From the NCBI RefSeq assembly GCF_900142195.1, contig NZ_FRAB01000001.1, forward strand, positions 186,001-250,000: a DNA stretch of 64,000 nucleotides, given 5' to 3'. The position numbers were made by a program, and so were the translations under genes. The DNA comes from Paraburkholderia terricola (GTDB taxonomy: Bacteria > Pseudomonadota > Gammaproteobacteria > Burkholderiales > Burkholderiaceae). Under the pieces are notes generated by a model, which saw nothing but the letters and a program-made list of their open reading frames with translations, was not told the DNA's origin and did not search any database. Below are positions 1 to 8,851 of the stretch, one piece after another (position 1 is the stretch's first letter; each line of letters begins with the position of its first letter).

Positions 1-45
1 GTCATCCTCGATCAGCACGATGCCGACCGTTTCCCCGTGACTCAT
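1..45 (-). CDS. Response regulator, N-terminal fragment (cut by window edge)
   Basis: Only the first 15 codons are present, reading MSHGETVGIVLIEDD. The hydrophobic strand followed by the acidic E-D-D cluster is the start of a CheY-like receiver domain. A good ribosome binding site (GGAGG, 5 bases before the ATG) supports the start. It lies 78 bases downstream of the histidine kinase on the same strand, so it is most likely the cognate regulator, co-transcribed with it. The output domain is outside the window, so whether it is a DNA-binding or a single-domain regulator cannot be told. Confidence 0.75.
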   Translation of the reverse strand, partial: MSHGETVGIVLIEDD

Positions 46-123
46 ACGCCCTCCGTGCTAACGATCCGTATCTATGTTCATGGCGTTTCCGCGGTGTGTC
101 CCGTTGCCGCGACCCGTCTCGCA

Positions 124-1734
124 TCAGGCGCGCGCGGGCTGCTCGGGCAACACGACGAAGAAGGTCGACCCCGCGCCTTCCGCCGACTCCACCCACACGC
201 GCCCGCCGTGCCGCTCCACCATGCGCCGCACCACCGCGAGACCGATGCCGTCGCCGTTCGCGACGTCGCCGTGCAGACGCTGAAACGCGCGGAACACCTT
301 CGACATATACGCGGCCGGAATGCCGAGGCCGTTATCGCGCACGTAGTAAGTGCGCATGCGCACCGCGCGCGGGTCGGTCGCATCGACCGGATCGGGCTCC
401 AGCGCACCGATCTCGATGCGCCCGGTGCGCGCCGGGTCGAGGTAGTTGAGCGCGTTGCCGATCAGGTTGCTGAATATCTGTTCGATCGCCGTCGGGTCGC
501 CCCACACGGGCGGCAACTCGCGCACGGTGACCGACGCCGCGCGCTGACCGATCGCGCCTTCCAGCGCATCCACCACCCGGCCCACCACGCGGCCGACGCT
601 CACCCGCTGCCAATGGTATTCGAGCCGGCCGGCGCGCGAAATCCGCAACAGCGCGTCGATGATCGCCGCGGCCCGCGTCACCGCGGTGCGCAGATATTGC
701 AAGGACTCGCGCACGTCCCCTTTCAGAGTATGCGCCATGCGCCGATGCTCGGCTTCCGGCAAGCCGGCGGCATCGACGATGCTGTCCAGCTCGTCGCACG
801 ACACCTGAAGTTCCTTCGAAAAGCCTTGCAGATTCACCAGCGGCGAGCGCAGATCGTGCGACACGCTGTAGATGAACATTTCGTTGTCTTGCGTCTCCTG
901 GCGCAATTCCTCGTTGACCACCGCAAGTTCCTTCGCGCGCGCCTCGAGCCGCGCCTTCAGCGTGGCCTGTTGCACGTCGGCCTCGGCGAGACGCGCGCCT
1001 GTCTCGTGCAGCACCGTGTCGAGCGCGGCGATTTCGTCGTTGCCCGACAGCGGCGCGGCGAGCGGCCGCCCGTTGCCCAGACGCTCGGCGTTATCGGTCA
1101 ACACTTCCAGCCGCCGGCCGATGTTGCGCGCGAACACCACCGCCGTGGCCGCCCAGATCAGCATCGAACCCAGCACCGCCGCGATCAGCGCGTATTGCTG
1201 GCGCTCGCGCCGCCGCGCGAGCGCCGCGCCGCGTTCGGCGTCGAGCCGCGACGCCTCGTTGCCGAACGCGGCAAGCTCGTCGCGAAACACCGCGACCTGG
1301 CGCGGCAGCGCGCCGGTTTCGAGCGCCGCGAACGAAGCCACGCCGCGCCCCTCGTGCAGCGCCTGCGAGATCATCACGGCCTGGGCGCGATAGGCGTCGA
1401 CCGCCTGCCGCATCTTGCGTACTCGCTCGACCTGCTGCGGCGTGCCGCCGACCAGCGCGTCGAGTTTCTGAAGACGGTCGCCGAGATCGATCCATACCGT
1501 ATGCCGGTCGATGAACGACGGATCGCCGACCGCCATGCCGGTGCGCACGCGCGCGGCCTGACGCAGCAACGGATCGACGAGGGCCGACGACTGATAAAGG
1601 ATCTGCTTGCTGTTGGCGACCCATCGCGCGGCCTGCGCCGTCTCTTCCTGGGTATCGAAGACGAAGCCGAGAAGCGCCAGTTCGACCACGCTCGGCACCG
1701 CAATCAGCAGCAGCCCCTTGGTGAATAGTTTCAT
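124..1734 (-). CDS. Membrane sensor histidine kinase
   Basis: A 536-residue sensor kinase for a two-component system. Transmembrane segments sit at about residues 7-27 and 183-204, enclosing a roughly 155-residue helical periplasmic sensor that resembles CHASE3. A HAMP-like linker (about 204-257) and a coiled coil follow. The phospho-acceptor His is H293 in SVSHDLRSP; the N box is near 418-433 (SNLIGNALNYLD), G1 is DNGLGIP (467-473) and G2 is GDGIGLAVV. All catalytic boxes look intact. The next gene downstream is a response regulator. The kinase type, with HisKA and a DNGLGIP box, resembles bacteriophytochrome-like kinases, but no photosensory domain is present. The signal is unknown. Confidence 0.9.
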   Translation of the reverse strand: MKLFTKGLLLIAVPSVVELALLGFVFDTQEETAQAARWVANSKQILYQSSALVDPLLRQAARVRTGMAVGDPSFIDRHTVWIDLGDRLQKLDALVGGTPQQVERVRKMRQAVDAYRAQAVMISQALHEGRGVASFAALETGALPRQVAVFRDELAAFGNEASRLDAERGAALARRRERQQYALIAAVLGSMLIWAATAVVFARNIGRRLEVLTDNAERLGNGRPLAAPLSGNDEIAALDTVLHETGARLAEADVQQATLKARLEARAKELAVVNEELRQETQDNEMFIYSVSHDLRSPLVNLQGFSKELQVSCDELDSIVDAAGLPEAEHRRMAHTLKGDVRESLQYLRTAVTRAAAIIDALLRISRAGRLEYHWQRVSVGRVVGRVVDALEGAIGQRAASVTVRELPPVWGDPTAIEQIFSNLIGNALNYLDPARTGRIEIGALEPDPVDATDPRAVRMRTYYVRDNGLGIPAAYMSKVFRAFQRLHGDVANGDGIGLAVVRRMVERHGGRVWVESAEGAGSTFFVVLPEQPARA

Positions 1735-1833
1735 GTTCGCCCGAAGGGTCGCGAAGGGTCATTCAAGCCGCGGCAACTCAGGAGGACCGGTCGCGCCCGC
1801 CAGAGCGGCGAGTGCGACGCGGCCGGACGGGCC

Positions 1834-1862
1834 ATTATCGGCGTGATTTAGAGATATTTCAA
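1834..1862 (-). promoter_or_regulatory. Sigma-70-type promoter of the histidine kinase
   Basis: On the minus strand TTGAAA (1857-1862) and GATAAT (1834-1839) are separated by exactly 17 bases, matching the -35/-10 pattern in five and five of six positions. It lies about 100 bases upstream of the kinase start. Confidence 0.6.
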
Positions 1863-2153
1863 CGTAGCCGCAAGAGGCGCCCGGCCCACACAAAAACGAC
1901 TTTTTTATTGGTGTGAGATGTTTTTTCGGCGCCTCGTGCGTCTATGATGGAAACAGATGTGCTGGGAAGCGAAAGCGCGCGGCGAGGCGGTTCGGCATGA
2001 TTCGTGCGGGAGAAGGTGATACGGCGCAGACGTCGAATCATCGTGAATCCAGCCTTGTCGTATGCTATAAAAGATCGACGTGCGGCGCGCGAAGCCGGGA
2101 GTTGTCGCATGAGGACGCTGCGTTTCTTGCAATTCTTTTTCAGGCGAATTTTT
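1863..2153. other. Divergent intergenic region between the kinase and a small orphan gene
   Basis: With the promoter above this makes about 420 bases without a convincing gene. It holds the kinase promoter and, on the plus strand, an extended -10 (TGC followed by TATAAA at 2066-2071) that could serve the gene at 2154. Short ORFs on both strands here lack protein-like composition and ribosome binding sites. Confidence 0.5.
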
Positions 2154-2600
2154 ATGTCCTTCCCGAAAAAGCGTAGACGCGCGAAGGTGGACGGCGATGA
2201 GTCGTTCCTCGCGGTACTACGGCATTTCAAGCCGTTCGGCCAGCTCGACACCAAGATTGCGCGTGCTCGCGCGCAAGACGAACCGGTGCTCTATGCACAC
2301 GTGCTGCCCGGACTCGATGTGCTCCTGTGCAGCGTGCGCGGTGCGCAACCGCCTTATCCCGCGCCGGCCGAGTTGCGGCGGCGCTGTATCGAATCCATCA
2401 CCAACGCGTTGGAACAACCGCTCGACGGACTGGAGAACGGCGGCTACTGGTACGAGGCCGACGGCTTCGGCTTCCTGGTGTTTGCCAGCCGGGCTCGCGG
2501 CAAGATCCTGACGGAGTTCGGCGCCACTCGCATCGGTGCCCGTCGCGGGGTTCGTCGGCAAGATGCCGCTGGAGACGCCGCTCCGCGCTCGCTGAGATAG
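2154..2600 (+). CDS. Hypothetical protein, 148 aa
   Basis: Not recognised. The predicted protein starts MSFPKKRRRAK, a strongly basic N-terminus, then has a globular-looking core with DESFLAVLRHFKPFGQLD and a conserved-looking GGYWYEADGFGFLVFASR stretch. No signal peptide or membrane segment is seen. An upstream in-frame start at 2004 exists, but the 50 extra residues are Arg-rich and look like read-through of noncoding sequence, so the ATG at 2154 is preferred although its ribosome binding site is weak. It is transcribed alone, facing away from the kinase. A weak hairpin terminator follows. It may be a genus-level orphan. Confidence 0.6.
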   Translation: MSFPKKRRRAKVDGDESFLAVLRHFKPFGQLDTKIARARAQDEPVLYAHVLPGLDVLLCSVRGAQPPYPAPAELRRRCIESITNALEQPLDGLENGGYWYEADGFGFLVFASRARGKILTEFGATRIGARRGVRRQDAAGDAAPRSLR

Positions 2601-2631
2601 CCGAGGCAGGTTCTTCATACAGGCCTCTTAC

Positions 2632-2654
2632 AGGCCTGTTCCCGAGGCCTTTTT
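2632..2654 (+). terminator. Weak rho-independent terminator
   Basis: Two AGGCCT hexamers (2632-2637, 2645-2650) form a 6-bp stem with a 7-base loop, followed by a run of five T. A third AGGCCT lies just upstream (2621-2626) and could pair alternatively. Confidence 0.5.
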
Positions 2655-2711
2655 CACATCGACCCGCTCGTCCTTGGCAACGCCGCTGTCGGTTCGCAAG
2701 CGGCGTGGGTC

Positions 2712-5240
2712 TCAGCTTCCCTTGTATTCAACCGCGCTCGCCGGCGCCGTGACCGCCGGCTGCTTCTTGCCGGTCGCGGCAGGCGACGAAGCTTCCCCTG
2801 ATGATTTATTCACCGGCGCGCCCTCGAGCGAAATGGCGGCCTTGGGCTTCTGCTTGACCCCGGGCGGCGGCGCCGTCGGCGCCTGACGCACCTGCGCGAG
2901 CAAGCGCGCACAAGGCAGCGGCTTGTTGTTGCTGGGCGCCAGCAGCGGAATCAGCGCCGCGAACGGATTGACGAGACCGAGCCCGACCGCCGCGCCGCCT
3001 CGCAGCGCCAGCGCGGCCGGATTCACGCCCACGTGCGGGTCCTTGAAGGTCCCCTTCACATAGAGGGGCGAGCGCAACGAAAACACCCGGAACCCCTTGG
3101 TATGCGGATGCACGCCGAGGTCCATCGACTCGTCGCGCAGATTCACCTTGCCGTCGATGTCAATCACCGCGTCGCCCGTATCGAGCGCGAACACGCGCGA
3201 ATCGAGCACGCCGTTGGTGGCGACGAAATCGGCGGCCGCGCAATTGATCTTCACGTCGCGATTGCCGAACAGCTTTTCATACACGACGTTCGCCACGTTC
3301 AGGCCCGCCGCTTCCATCAGGAGGCGGCTCACGGTGCCGTCGGTGACGAGCGCCTTCACCTCGCCGTTCGAGGTCGCCGCTAGCGCGGCCGGTGAATTGC
3401 CGGTCGCGGTCAAGGCGGCGTCGCCGTTGATTTCGCCGAGCGCGTTCTGCATCGTCTTGAAGTTCGGCAGCAACTGCTTGAGCTTCAGATGCCGCGCCGA
3501 CGTCGACACGCGGCCCTTGAGCGGCATCGCGCTGCCGTCCAGATGAATGTCGGAGGCCAGCGAGCCGCCCGCCACGCCGAACTTGAGCGGTTCAAGCGAG
3601 AGCACGCCATTGGTCATCACGATATGGGTGTACAGGTCCGTGATCGGCAGGTCCACGTTCTTGATGATGCGCCGGCCCGAGAACTTCACGTCGGCGTCGA
3701 TCGCCTTCCAGCGGTCGGTGTGGAATTCCTCGACCGGAAGCGCCTTGTTTGCCGGCTGCATCTTCGCATCGCCGCGCCTGGCCTTGCTCGCGTTCGAGTC
3801 CGCGCCGATCACCGGCGCGAGATCCGAGAATTGCAGCAGATGCGACACCACTTCGCCCTGCAACAGCGGACGCGGCTCGCGCGCCGTATAGATCAGCGAC
3901 CCGTTCAGATCGCTGCCGCCCACCCGGCCTGTAAAGTTTTCATACTTGAAGACGTTACCGCTTTGCTTGAACTGCCCGATGAGACGCCCCTCGGTCGCAT
4001 AAGGCGGCGTGTCGGGCAAGGTCACGCCGGTCAGCGAATAGAGCCGCGACATGCTGTTGCCTTGCAGCCAGAGGCGCAGATCGACCGCGGCGAGATGCGC
4101 CGGATCGGTGACCGTGCCCACCAGACCGATATGCAGATCGCCCGCCTTCACGTCGGCCTGCACCGGGAACGGCCGGTTCGCGTCCTGCAACGCGAGCACG
4201 CCGCCCACCTTGCCGCTGCCCGCCACCGGCGTCTTGTTGTAGGTGCCCTTGACGGTCCAGCCGATCGCATACGACGGCATCTGCGGTTTCGCGCCGCCCG
4301 CGTCGCCGGCTTCACTGGCGCTCGAGGCCGGCACGGAGGCCGCCGCGGCGGCGCTGGTTTCCGCGCTAGCGCTAGCGCTAGCGCCGACGCCGACGCTCGC
4401 GCTCGCCGCCTGGCTCGCGCCCTTCGAACCGCCCGCGATCAACGCGCCCGAAGCGCCCGTGGCCGCCGTCGCGCCCGACGCCTTGATGTCGGTCGACGCA
4501 GCCCCCGACGCGGCCGCCGCCGCGGCCGCCGAAGCCTCGGACGCCGCCTGAGCATTGGCCTGCGCGGACAGCTTGTTCGCGCCCGACTTGCCGACCGCCT
4601 CGGCCGACGCACGGCGCGACGCCGCTTCCTGCTGCCGGATCGCCTCGCCGAGCGGAATCGGCTGACCGAGCGTATCGACGACCGTCTGCACGTCGATCTT
4701 CTTCTGCTGGTCGGACAGTGCGATGTTGCCCTTCTCAAACGCGATATCGTGCAGATCGAGCTTCCACTCGGAAGGCTCGCGCGGCTTCAGTTTGAAGGTC
4801 CAGTTGTTGCGCCCGTCGAGCAGGCGTTCCAGATCGACGGAAGGATTCACCAGATTGATCGCCGGAATCACGATGTCGCGGGTGAGCAGCGGCAGCACCT
4901 TGACCTGGAAGTCGATCTCGTCGAGCGTGGCGAAATGCGGCTGTTTGGCCCAGTCGGGATTGGCCACCGTGATGTTCGTCGCCGAAAAGCGCGGCCAGGG
5001 CACCCAGCCGCGCCAGCCGGTCTCGCCGACCGGATGCCGCCAGCCCACTTTCAGATCGCCGTTGATGACGAACGGCCGGCCGATCGCCTGCGTGACCTTG
5101 TCGTTGACGTAAGGCCGCGCGTGGTTCCAGTCGAACGTCAGGAGAAAAACTGTCAGCGCGACAATCAGAATGACGATGATCGCCAGCAGCCATGCGATGA
5201 TTTTCCCGATCCGTCTTCCGGTCGTGCTCCACGCTGCCAT
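2712..5240 (-). CDS. AsmA-family envelope protein
   Basis: An 842-residue protein anchored by one N-terminal transmembrane helix (about residues 13-36), then a long periplasmic region. The N-terminal block around FDWNHARPYVNDKVTQAIGR and the repeated GxL/DG beta motifs are typical of AsmA/YhjG/TamB-like proteins, which are thought to act in outer-membrane lipid or protein homeostasis. Residues 203-317 are an Ala/Ser-rich low-complexity insertion with no homology visible. The ATG at 5240 is chosen because GGAG lies 8 bases upstream; a GTG start at 5324 would add 28 residues without a good site. It is divergent from fetA. Confidence 0.85.
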   Translation of the reverse strand: MAAWSTTGRRIGKIIAWLLAIIVILIVALTVFLLTFDWNHARPYVNDKVTQAIGRPFVINGDLKVGWRHPVGETGWRGWVPWPRFSATNITVANPDWAKQPHFATLDEIDFQVKVLPLLTRDIVIPAINLVNPSVDLERLLDGRNNWTFKLKPREPSEWKLDLHDIAFEKGNIALSDQQKKIDVQTVVDTLGQPIPLGEAIRQQEAASRRASAEAVGKSGANKLSAQANAQAASEASAAAAAAASGAASTDIKASGATAATGASGALIAGGSKGASQAASASVGVGASASASAETSAAAAASVPASSASEAGDAGGAKPQMPSYAIGWTVKGTYNKTPVAGSGKVGGVLALQDANRPFPVQADVKAGDLHIGLVGTVTDPAHLAAVDLRLWLQGNSMSRLYSLTGVTLPDTPPYATEGRLIGQFKQSGNVFKYENFTGRVGGSDLNGSLIYTAREPRPLLQGEVVSHLLQFSDLAPVIGADSNASKARRGDAKMQPANKALPVEEFHTDRWKAIDADVKFSGRRIIKNVDLPITDLYTHIVMTNGVLSLEPLKFGVAGGSLASDIHLDGSAMPLKGRVSTSARHLKLKQLLPNFKTMQNALGEINGDAALTATGNSPAALAATSNGEVKALVTDGTVSRLLMEAAGLNVANVVYEKLFGNRDVKINCAAADFVATNGVLDSRVFALDTGDAVIDIDGKVNLRDESMDLGVHPHTKGFRVFSLRSPLYVKGTFKDPHVGVNPAALALRGGAAVGLGLVNPFAALIPLLAPSNNKPLPCARLLAQVRQAPTAPPPGVKQKPKAAISLEGAPVNKSSGEASSPAATGKKQPAVTAPASAVEYKGS
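4290..4634 (-). repeat. Low-complexity Ala/Ser-coding insert in the AsmA gene
   Basis: This stretch encodes residues 203-317, almost only Ala, Ser, Gly and Thr. It includes three tandem copies of the hexamer gctagc (4365-4382). It splits the AsmA-like protein between its N-terminal and central domains. Confidence 0.7.
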
Positions 5241-5341
5241 CGAGGGGGCTCCGCTATTTTTTCTGCGTTGCCCTTCGCCCAGCACGTAGTGTGCCCGAAC
5301 GACGGCCTTCGACATGACGCCCACTCTCCACCCTACGACTC

Positions 5342-6052
5342 ATGACCGATGTTCCGTTCGTGCTCGCCGACGGCATCGTCCGGCGCGACGCCTTGCGCGG
5401 CCAGACGCTGCTGCAGCCCACCATCTTCGCGTTGCATGCGGGCGACCGCGTCGCGATCACGGGGCCGTCGGGCTCCGGCAAGAGCGTGTTGCTGCGCGCC
5501 CTCGCCCTGCTCGATCCGCTCGATGCGGGGCGCATCGTGTGGCATGGCAGGCCGGTCGAACGCGCGGCGATTCCGCGCTACCGGCGCAACGTCGCCTATA
5601 TTCGCCAGCGGCCCGCGCTGCTCGACGGCAGCGTTGAAGACAATCTGCGCTACCCGTTCGAGTTGCGCACCTATCGCGACGTGCGCTTCGATCGCGCGCG
5701 AGCGGCAAGTCTCGTGGCAGCGGCCGGCCGCGGCGACGATTTTCTCGACAAACGCGCGAGCGAACTGTCCGGCGGCGAGGCGCAGATCGTCGCGCTGATT
5801 CGCGTGTTGCAGCTTGCGCCGGAAGTGCTGCTGCTCGACGAGCCCACCGCGTCGCTCGACCCGGAGTCGTCGCATGCGATCGAGGGTTTGGTGCGCGCCT
5901 GGTTCGATGCCGATCCCGGCCGGCATGCGTCGATCTGGGTATCGCACGATCCGGCCCAGGCCGCGCGCATGAGCGAGCGGCGTCTGACAATGCGCGCCGG
6001 CATGCTCGACGAACCCACGGTCACGCCCGCGCAGGAGGCGTTCCGCCAATGA
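5342..6052 (+). CDS. fetA: ABC transporter ATPase, FetA/YbbL type
   Basis: A 236-residue ATP-binding subunit. Walker A is GPSGSGKS (about residues 41-48), the signature is LSGGE, Walker B is VLLLLDEP and the H-loop is WVSHD. It is short, with no membrane segment, and its stop overlaps the start of the next gene by four bases (ATGA), so the two are translationally coupled. In Escherichia coli the FetA/FetB pair is linked to iron export and oxidative-stress resistance. That role is transferred here from family and gene pairing, not shown by this sequence. No Fur box was identified in the 101-base gap to the divergent AsmA gene. Confidence 0.85.
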   Translation: MTDVPFVLADGIVRRDALRGQTLLQPTIFALHAGDRVAITGPSGSGKSVLLRALALLDPLDAGRIVWHGRPVERAAIPRYRRNVAYIRQRPALLDGSVEDNLRYPFELRTYRDVRFDRARAASLVAAAGRGDDFLDKRASELSGGEAQIVALIRVLQLAPEVLLLDEPTASLDPESSHAIEGLVRAWFDADPGRHASIWVSHDPAQAARMSERRLTMRAGMLDEPTVTPAQEAFRQ

Positions 6053-6855
6053 CCTTGCAAACCCTGAGTCTCTGGGACCTCGCGATCGCGGCCTTGCTGA
6101 TCGTCGTGAACGGCGCGGTGTCGGTGGCGCTCAAGCTCGATCTCGAACGCAAGCTCGCGTGGGCGGCGCTGCGCACCGTCGTGCAGTTGGTCGCGATCGG
6201 CTACGTGCTCGGCTGGGTGTTCCGCTACAGCCACTGGTTCGTGGTGTTGCCGCTGATGATCGTGATGACGCTGATCGCCGGCTTCGCGGGCGCGCAGCGC
6301 GGCAGCCGCTCCTATGCCGGACAGCGCGCGGATAGCGTGCTGTCGATCGGGTTCAGTTCGTGGCTCGTCGCCGCGATCGGCCTCTTCGTCGTGATCCGCA
6401 TTCATCCGTGGTACGAGCCGCAGTATGCGATTCCGATTCTCGGCATGATCCTCGGCAATACGCTGACCGGGGTCTCGCTCGGCATCGAACGGATGACCGA
6501 GGAATTGACCGCGCGGCGCGACCGCGTCGAGATGGCGCTCGCGCTCGGCGCGACGCGCTGGGAAGCGGCGCGGGCGCCGGCGAGCCAGGCGGTGCGCGCG
6601 GGCATGATGCCGACGCTGAACCAGATGGCCGTGGTCGGCGTGGTGAGCCTGCCCGGCATGATGACGGGCCAGGTGCTGGCCGGCCAGTCGCCGTTGCAGG
6701 CGGTGCGTTATCAGATCGTGATCATGTTTCTGATCGCCGCCGCGTCGGCGCTCGGGACGGTCGGCGCGGTGCTGCTCACGTACCGGCGGCTCTTTTCGGC
6801 GGAGCACCGGTTTCTGTCGTCGCGGCTGGTGGAGCGCGCCGCGGCGCCGCGCTGA
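6049..6855 (+). CDS. fetB: ABC transporter permease, FetB/UPF0014 family
   Basis: A 268-residue integral membrane protein with about seven hydrophobic segments. The N-terminal VVNGAVSVALKLDLERKL and the central MILGNTLTGVSLGIERM are characteristic of the UPF0014 (YbbM/FetB) family. It partners the ATPase encoded just upstream, overlapping it by four bases. The C-terminus ends in a basic tail. The gene closes 25 bases before the end of the convergent secreted-protein gene, with no strong terminator in between. Confidence 0.88.
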   Translation: MTLQTLSLWDLAIAALLIVVNGAVSVALKLDLERKLAWAALRTVVQLVAIGYVLGWVFRYSHWFVVLPLMIVMTLIAGFAGAQRGSRSYAGQRADSVLSIGFSSWLVAAIGLFVVIRIHPWYEPQYAIPILGMILGNTLTGVSLGIERMTEELTARRDRVEMALALGATRWEAARAPASQAVRAGMMPTLNQMAVVGVVSLPGMMTGQVLAGQSPLQAVRYQIVIMFLIAAASALGTVGAVLLTYRRLFSAEHRFLSSRLVERAAAPR

Positions 6856-6880
6856 ATGCCGGCTCGCCGCGGACGGGGCT

Positions 6881-7429
6881 TCAACGCTTCGCGCTGACCG
6901 TCACTTCGGTGCCGTCGGCCAGCGTGAGCTTCTTCGTGCTGCCGTTGGTCGGCATCGTAAAGCGCAGAATCTGGCTGACGGCCACGTCGTTCGGACATTG
7001 GAGCGTCTTGCCGCCGCTCGTCACCGACTTCACGCCGCGCGGCGTGCGCGCCTGGAAGCTCAGTTGCACGGTTGCGGTGCCGTCGCTGGCCACCACCGGC
7101 GCGAAGCGGATCTGCGTCTGACGGATCATCGCGCCGTTGGTGTCGAGTGGCAGCGACGAATAGCTCGGGCACGCATCGCTCACCGGAACCGGCCCGCCCG
7201 GCGGTACGGTTTTCCACGTGAAGTCGTCCGATTCGCCGGAGCGGATCGTGCGGGTTTCCTGTGAATTGCCGAACTGTTTCGACGTGACGCGAACCGTGTA
7301 GCGGATCGGACCGTCGGGCGCGGACTGCGACGTCACCGTGATCGGCGTGGCCGCGTGGGCCGCCGGCACGAACGCGCAAGCGAGAGAAGCGACAACTGAA
7401 ACGGCGGAGAGTTTGAAGCGGTAGCTCAT
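6881..7429 (-). CDS. Secreted hypothetical protein, 182 aa
   Basis: Not recognised by name. It has a clear Sec signal peptide (MSYRFKLSAVSVVASLACAF, then a probable AHA cleavage site near residue 27) and a mature domain rich in Thr, Ser and Val that looks all-beta. Two Cys (in SDACPSY and LQCPND) could form a periplasmic disulfide. The start is set by GAGGTG 5 bases before the ATG at 7429; the longer frame reaching 7546 adds a non-protein-like 39 residues. It stands alone on the minus strand. Confidence 0.75.
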   Translation of the reverse strand: MSYRFKLSAVSVVASLACAFVPAAHAATPITVTSQSAPDGPIRYTVRVTSKQFGNSQETRTIRSGESDDFTWKTVPPGGPVPVSDACPSYSSLPLDTNGAMIRQTQIRFAPVVASDGTATVQLSFQARTPRGVKSVTSGGKTLQCPNDVAVSQILRFTMPTNGSTKKLTLADGTEVTVSAKR

Positions 7430-7689
7430 ACTGTCACCTCGTTGTTGTGCCGCTGCGCGCTCGCGTGAGTGCTGCGTGGGTGCTACCGCCTGAGCGAAGC
7501 ATCGTGGCTGCGCAGGTTCATGCCGGGTCGATGGGTGCTTGCGCATTCACCAGCCGGGCCGCGAGACACGCAACTGTTTTTGCATGATGCCCCGCCAGTC
7601 TAACGCCAAGCGACGCCGCGCGCGCTGCGCGCGGATCGGGTGTTAACCCCCTTGCGGCAAGCCGTTTTTTGCCGGCCGATCGCGACGCT

Positions 7690-8706
7690 TCAGAAGCCCG
7701 TCAGCACCAGCTTGCCGATCGCGCGGCCTTCTTCCAGCAGTCGATGCGCGCGGCGCAGATTCTGCGCGTCGATCTTGCCGAGCTGCTGGCCGACGGTGGT
7801 GCGCAACGTCCCGGCATCGACGAGACGCGCCACTTCCGTCAACAGCTTGTGCTGCTCGATCATGTCGGGCGTGCCGAACATCGAACGCGTGAACATGAAC
7901 TCCCAATGGAATGCGGCGCTCTTCGCCTTCAACAGTTCGACCGGCACCGGCCGGCTGTTTTCGACGATCGTGCAAATGCCGCCCTGCGGCGCGACGACCT
8001 CGGCCGCGGCGGGGAAATGGCGGTCGGTGTCGTTGAATATCAGCACGTAATCGACCTGCCCGATGCCGAGCTGTTTCAACTGCGCGGGCATGTCGCCGAA
8101 GTGATCGACGATGTGATCCGCGCCCAGCTCCGTCGCCCACTTCGCCGACTCGGGACGCGAGGCCGTCGCGATCACCTTCAGCTTCGCCAGTTGTTTGGCC
8201 AATTGAATGCCGATCGAGCCGACTCCCCCCGCGCCGCCGACGATCAACACCGTGCGGCCTTCATCCGCGCCTTGCGGCGATACGCCGAGGCGATCGAACA
8301 GCGCTTCCCATGCGGTGATCGCGGTCAGGGGCAGCGCCGCCGCGTGCGTGAAATCGAGCGACGCCGGCTTGCGCCCGACGATGCGCTCGTCGACCAGATG
8401 GAACTCGCTGTTCGCGCCCGGCCGCGTGATGCTGCCGGCGTAGAACACGGGATCGCCGACCTTGAACAGCGTGACTTCCGGTCCGACCGCGACCACGGTG
8501 CCGGCGGCGTCCCAGCCGAGAATGCGCGGCGCCGTTTCGACCGTGTCTTTCGGCGCGCGCACCTTGGTGTCGACCGGATTGACGGAGATCGCCTCGACCT
8601 TCACGAGCAGGTCGCGGCCGGTGGCTTGAGGTTGCGGGATCTCGACATCGACCAGCGCTTCGGCTTGATCGATCGGCAAGTAGCGATAGAGACCTACGGC
8701 TTTCAT
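7690..8706 (-). CDS. Zinc-independent alcohol dehydrogenase/quinone reductase-like enzyme (MDR superfamily)
   Basis: 338 residues. The N-terminal GroES-like domain has EAISVNPVDTKVRAP, typical of the adh_fam_1 branch of medium-chain dehydrogenases/reductases. The Rossmann domain shows the NADPH-binding GGAGGVGSIGIQLAK. The structural zinc Cys cluster of true alcohol dehydrogenases is absent, suggesting a zinc-free reductase of quinones or activated alkenes. The start at 8706 follows AGGAG by 6-7 bases. It is divergent from a LysR regulator 145 bases away, an arrangement in which the regulator usually controls its neighbour. Substrate unknown. Confidence 0.85.
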   Translation of the reverse strand: MKAVGLYRYLPIDQAEALVDVEIPQPQATGRDLLVKVEAISVNPVDTKVRAPKDTVETAPRILGWDAAGTVVAVGPEVTLFKVGDPVFYAGSITRPGANSEFHLVDERIVGRKPASLDFTHAAALPLTAITAWEALFDRLGVSPQGADEGRTVLIVGGAGGVGSIGIQLAKQLAKLKVIATASRPESAKWATELGADHIVDHFGDMPAQLKQLGIGQVDYVLIFNDTDRHFPAAAEVVAPQGGICTIVENSRPVPVELLKAKSAAFHWEFMFTRSMFGTPDMIEQHKLLTEVARLVDAGTLRTTVGQQLGKIDAQNLRRAHRLLEEGRAIGKLVLTGF

Positions 8707-8813
8707 AAGAAGCTCCTGTTGGTTCGGATGAAGATGCGCTTGAGAATCGGGGACGGCGACGGCAACCGATCCCATCGGCGTCATCCTAGGCGCCTTCTTA
8801 TTTTTATAAAACC

Positions 8814-8824
8814 GTCATAATGAC
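8814..8824. promoter_or_regulatory. Palindrome in the LysR/dehydrogenase divergent promoter
   Basis: GTCATAATGAC is a perfect 11-bp palindrome next to an AT-rich block (TTTTTATAAAA at about 8801-8811) in an otherwise GC-rich gap. Position and symmetry fit a LysR operator (T-N11-A type) and a promoter element; assignment is inference. Confidence 0.4.
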
Positions 8825-8851
8825 TGAAACATCTTTTTGAATTTCAGAAGA

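Noticed and set aside
37..1728. 563-aa open frame opposite the histidine kinase
   Set aside because: Arg/His/Ala-rich antisense shadow caused by high GC3; the minus strand has full kinase motifs.
1859..2254. 131-aa minus frame between the kinase and the orphan gene
   Set aside because: Composition not protein-like and it overlaps the promoter region of both neighbours.
7600..7690. Terminator after the dehydrogenase gene
   Set aside because: GC-rich inverted segments exist but there is no consistent stem followed by a T-run on the minus strand.
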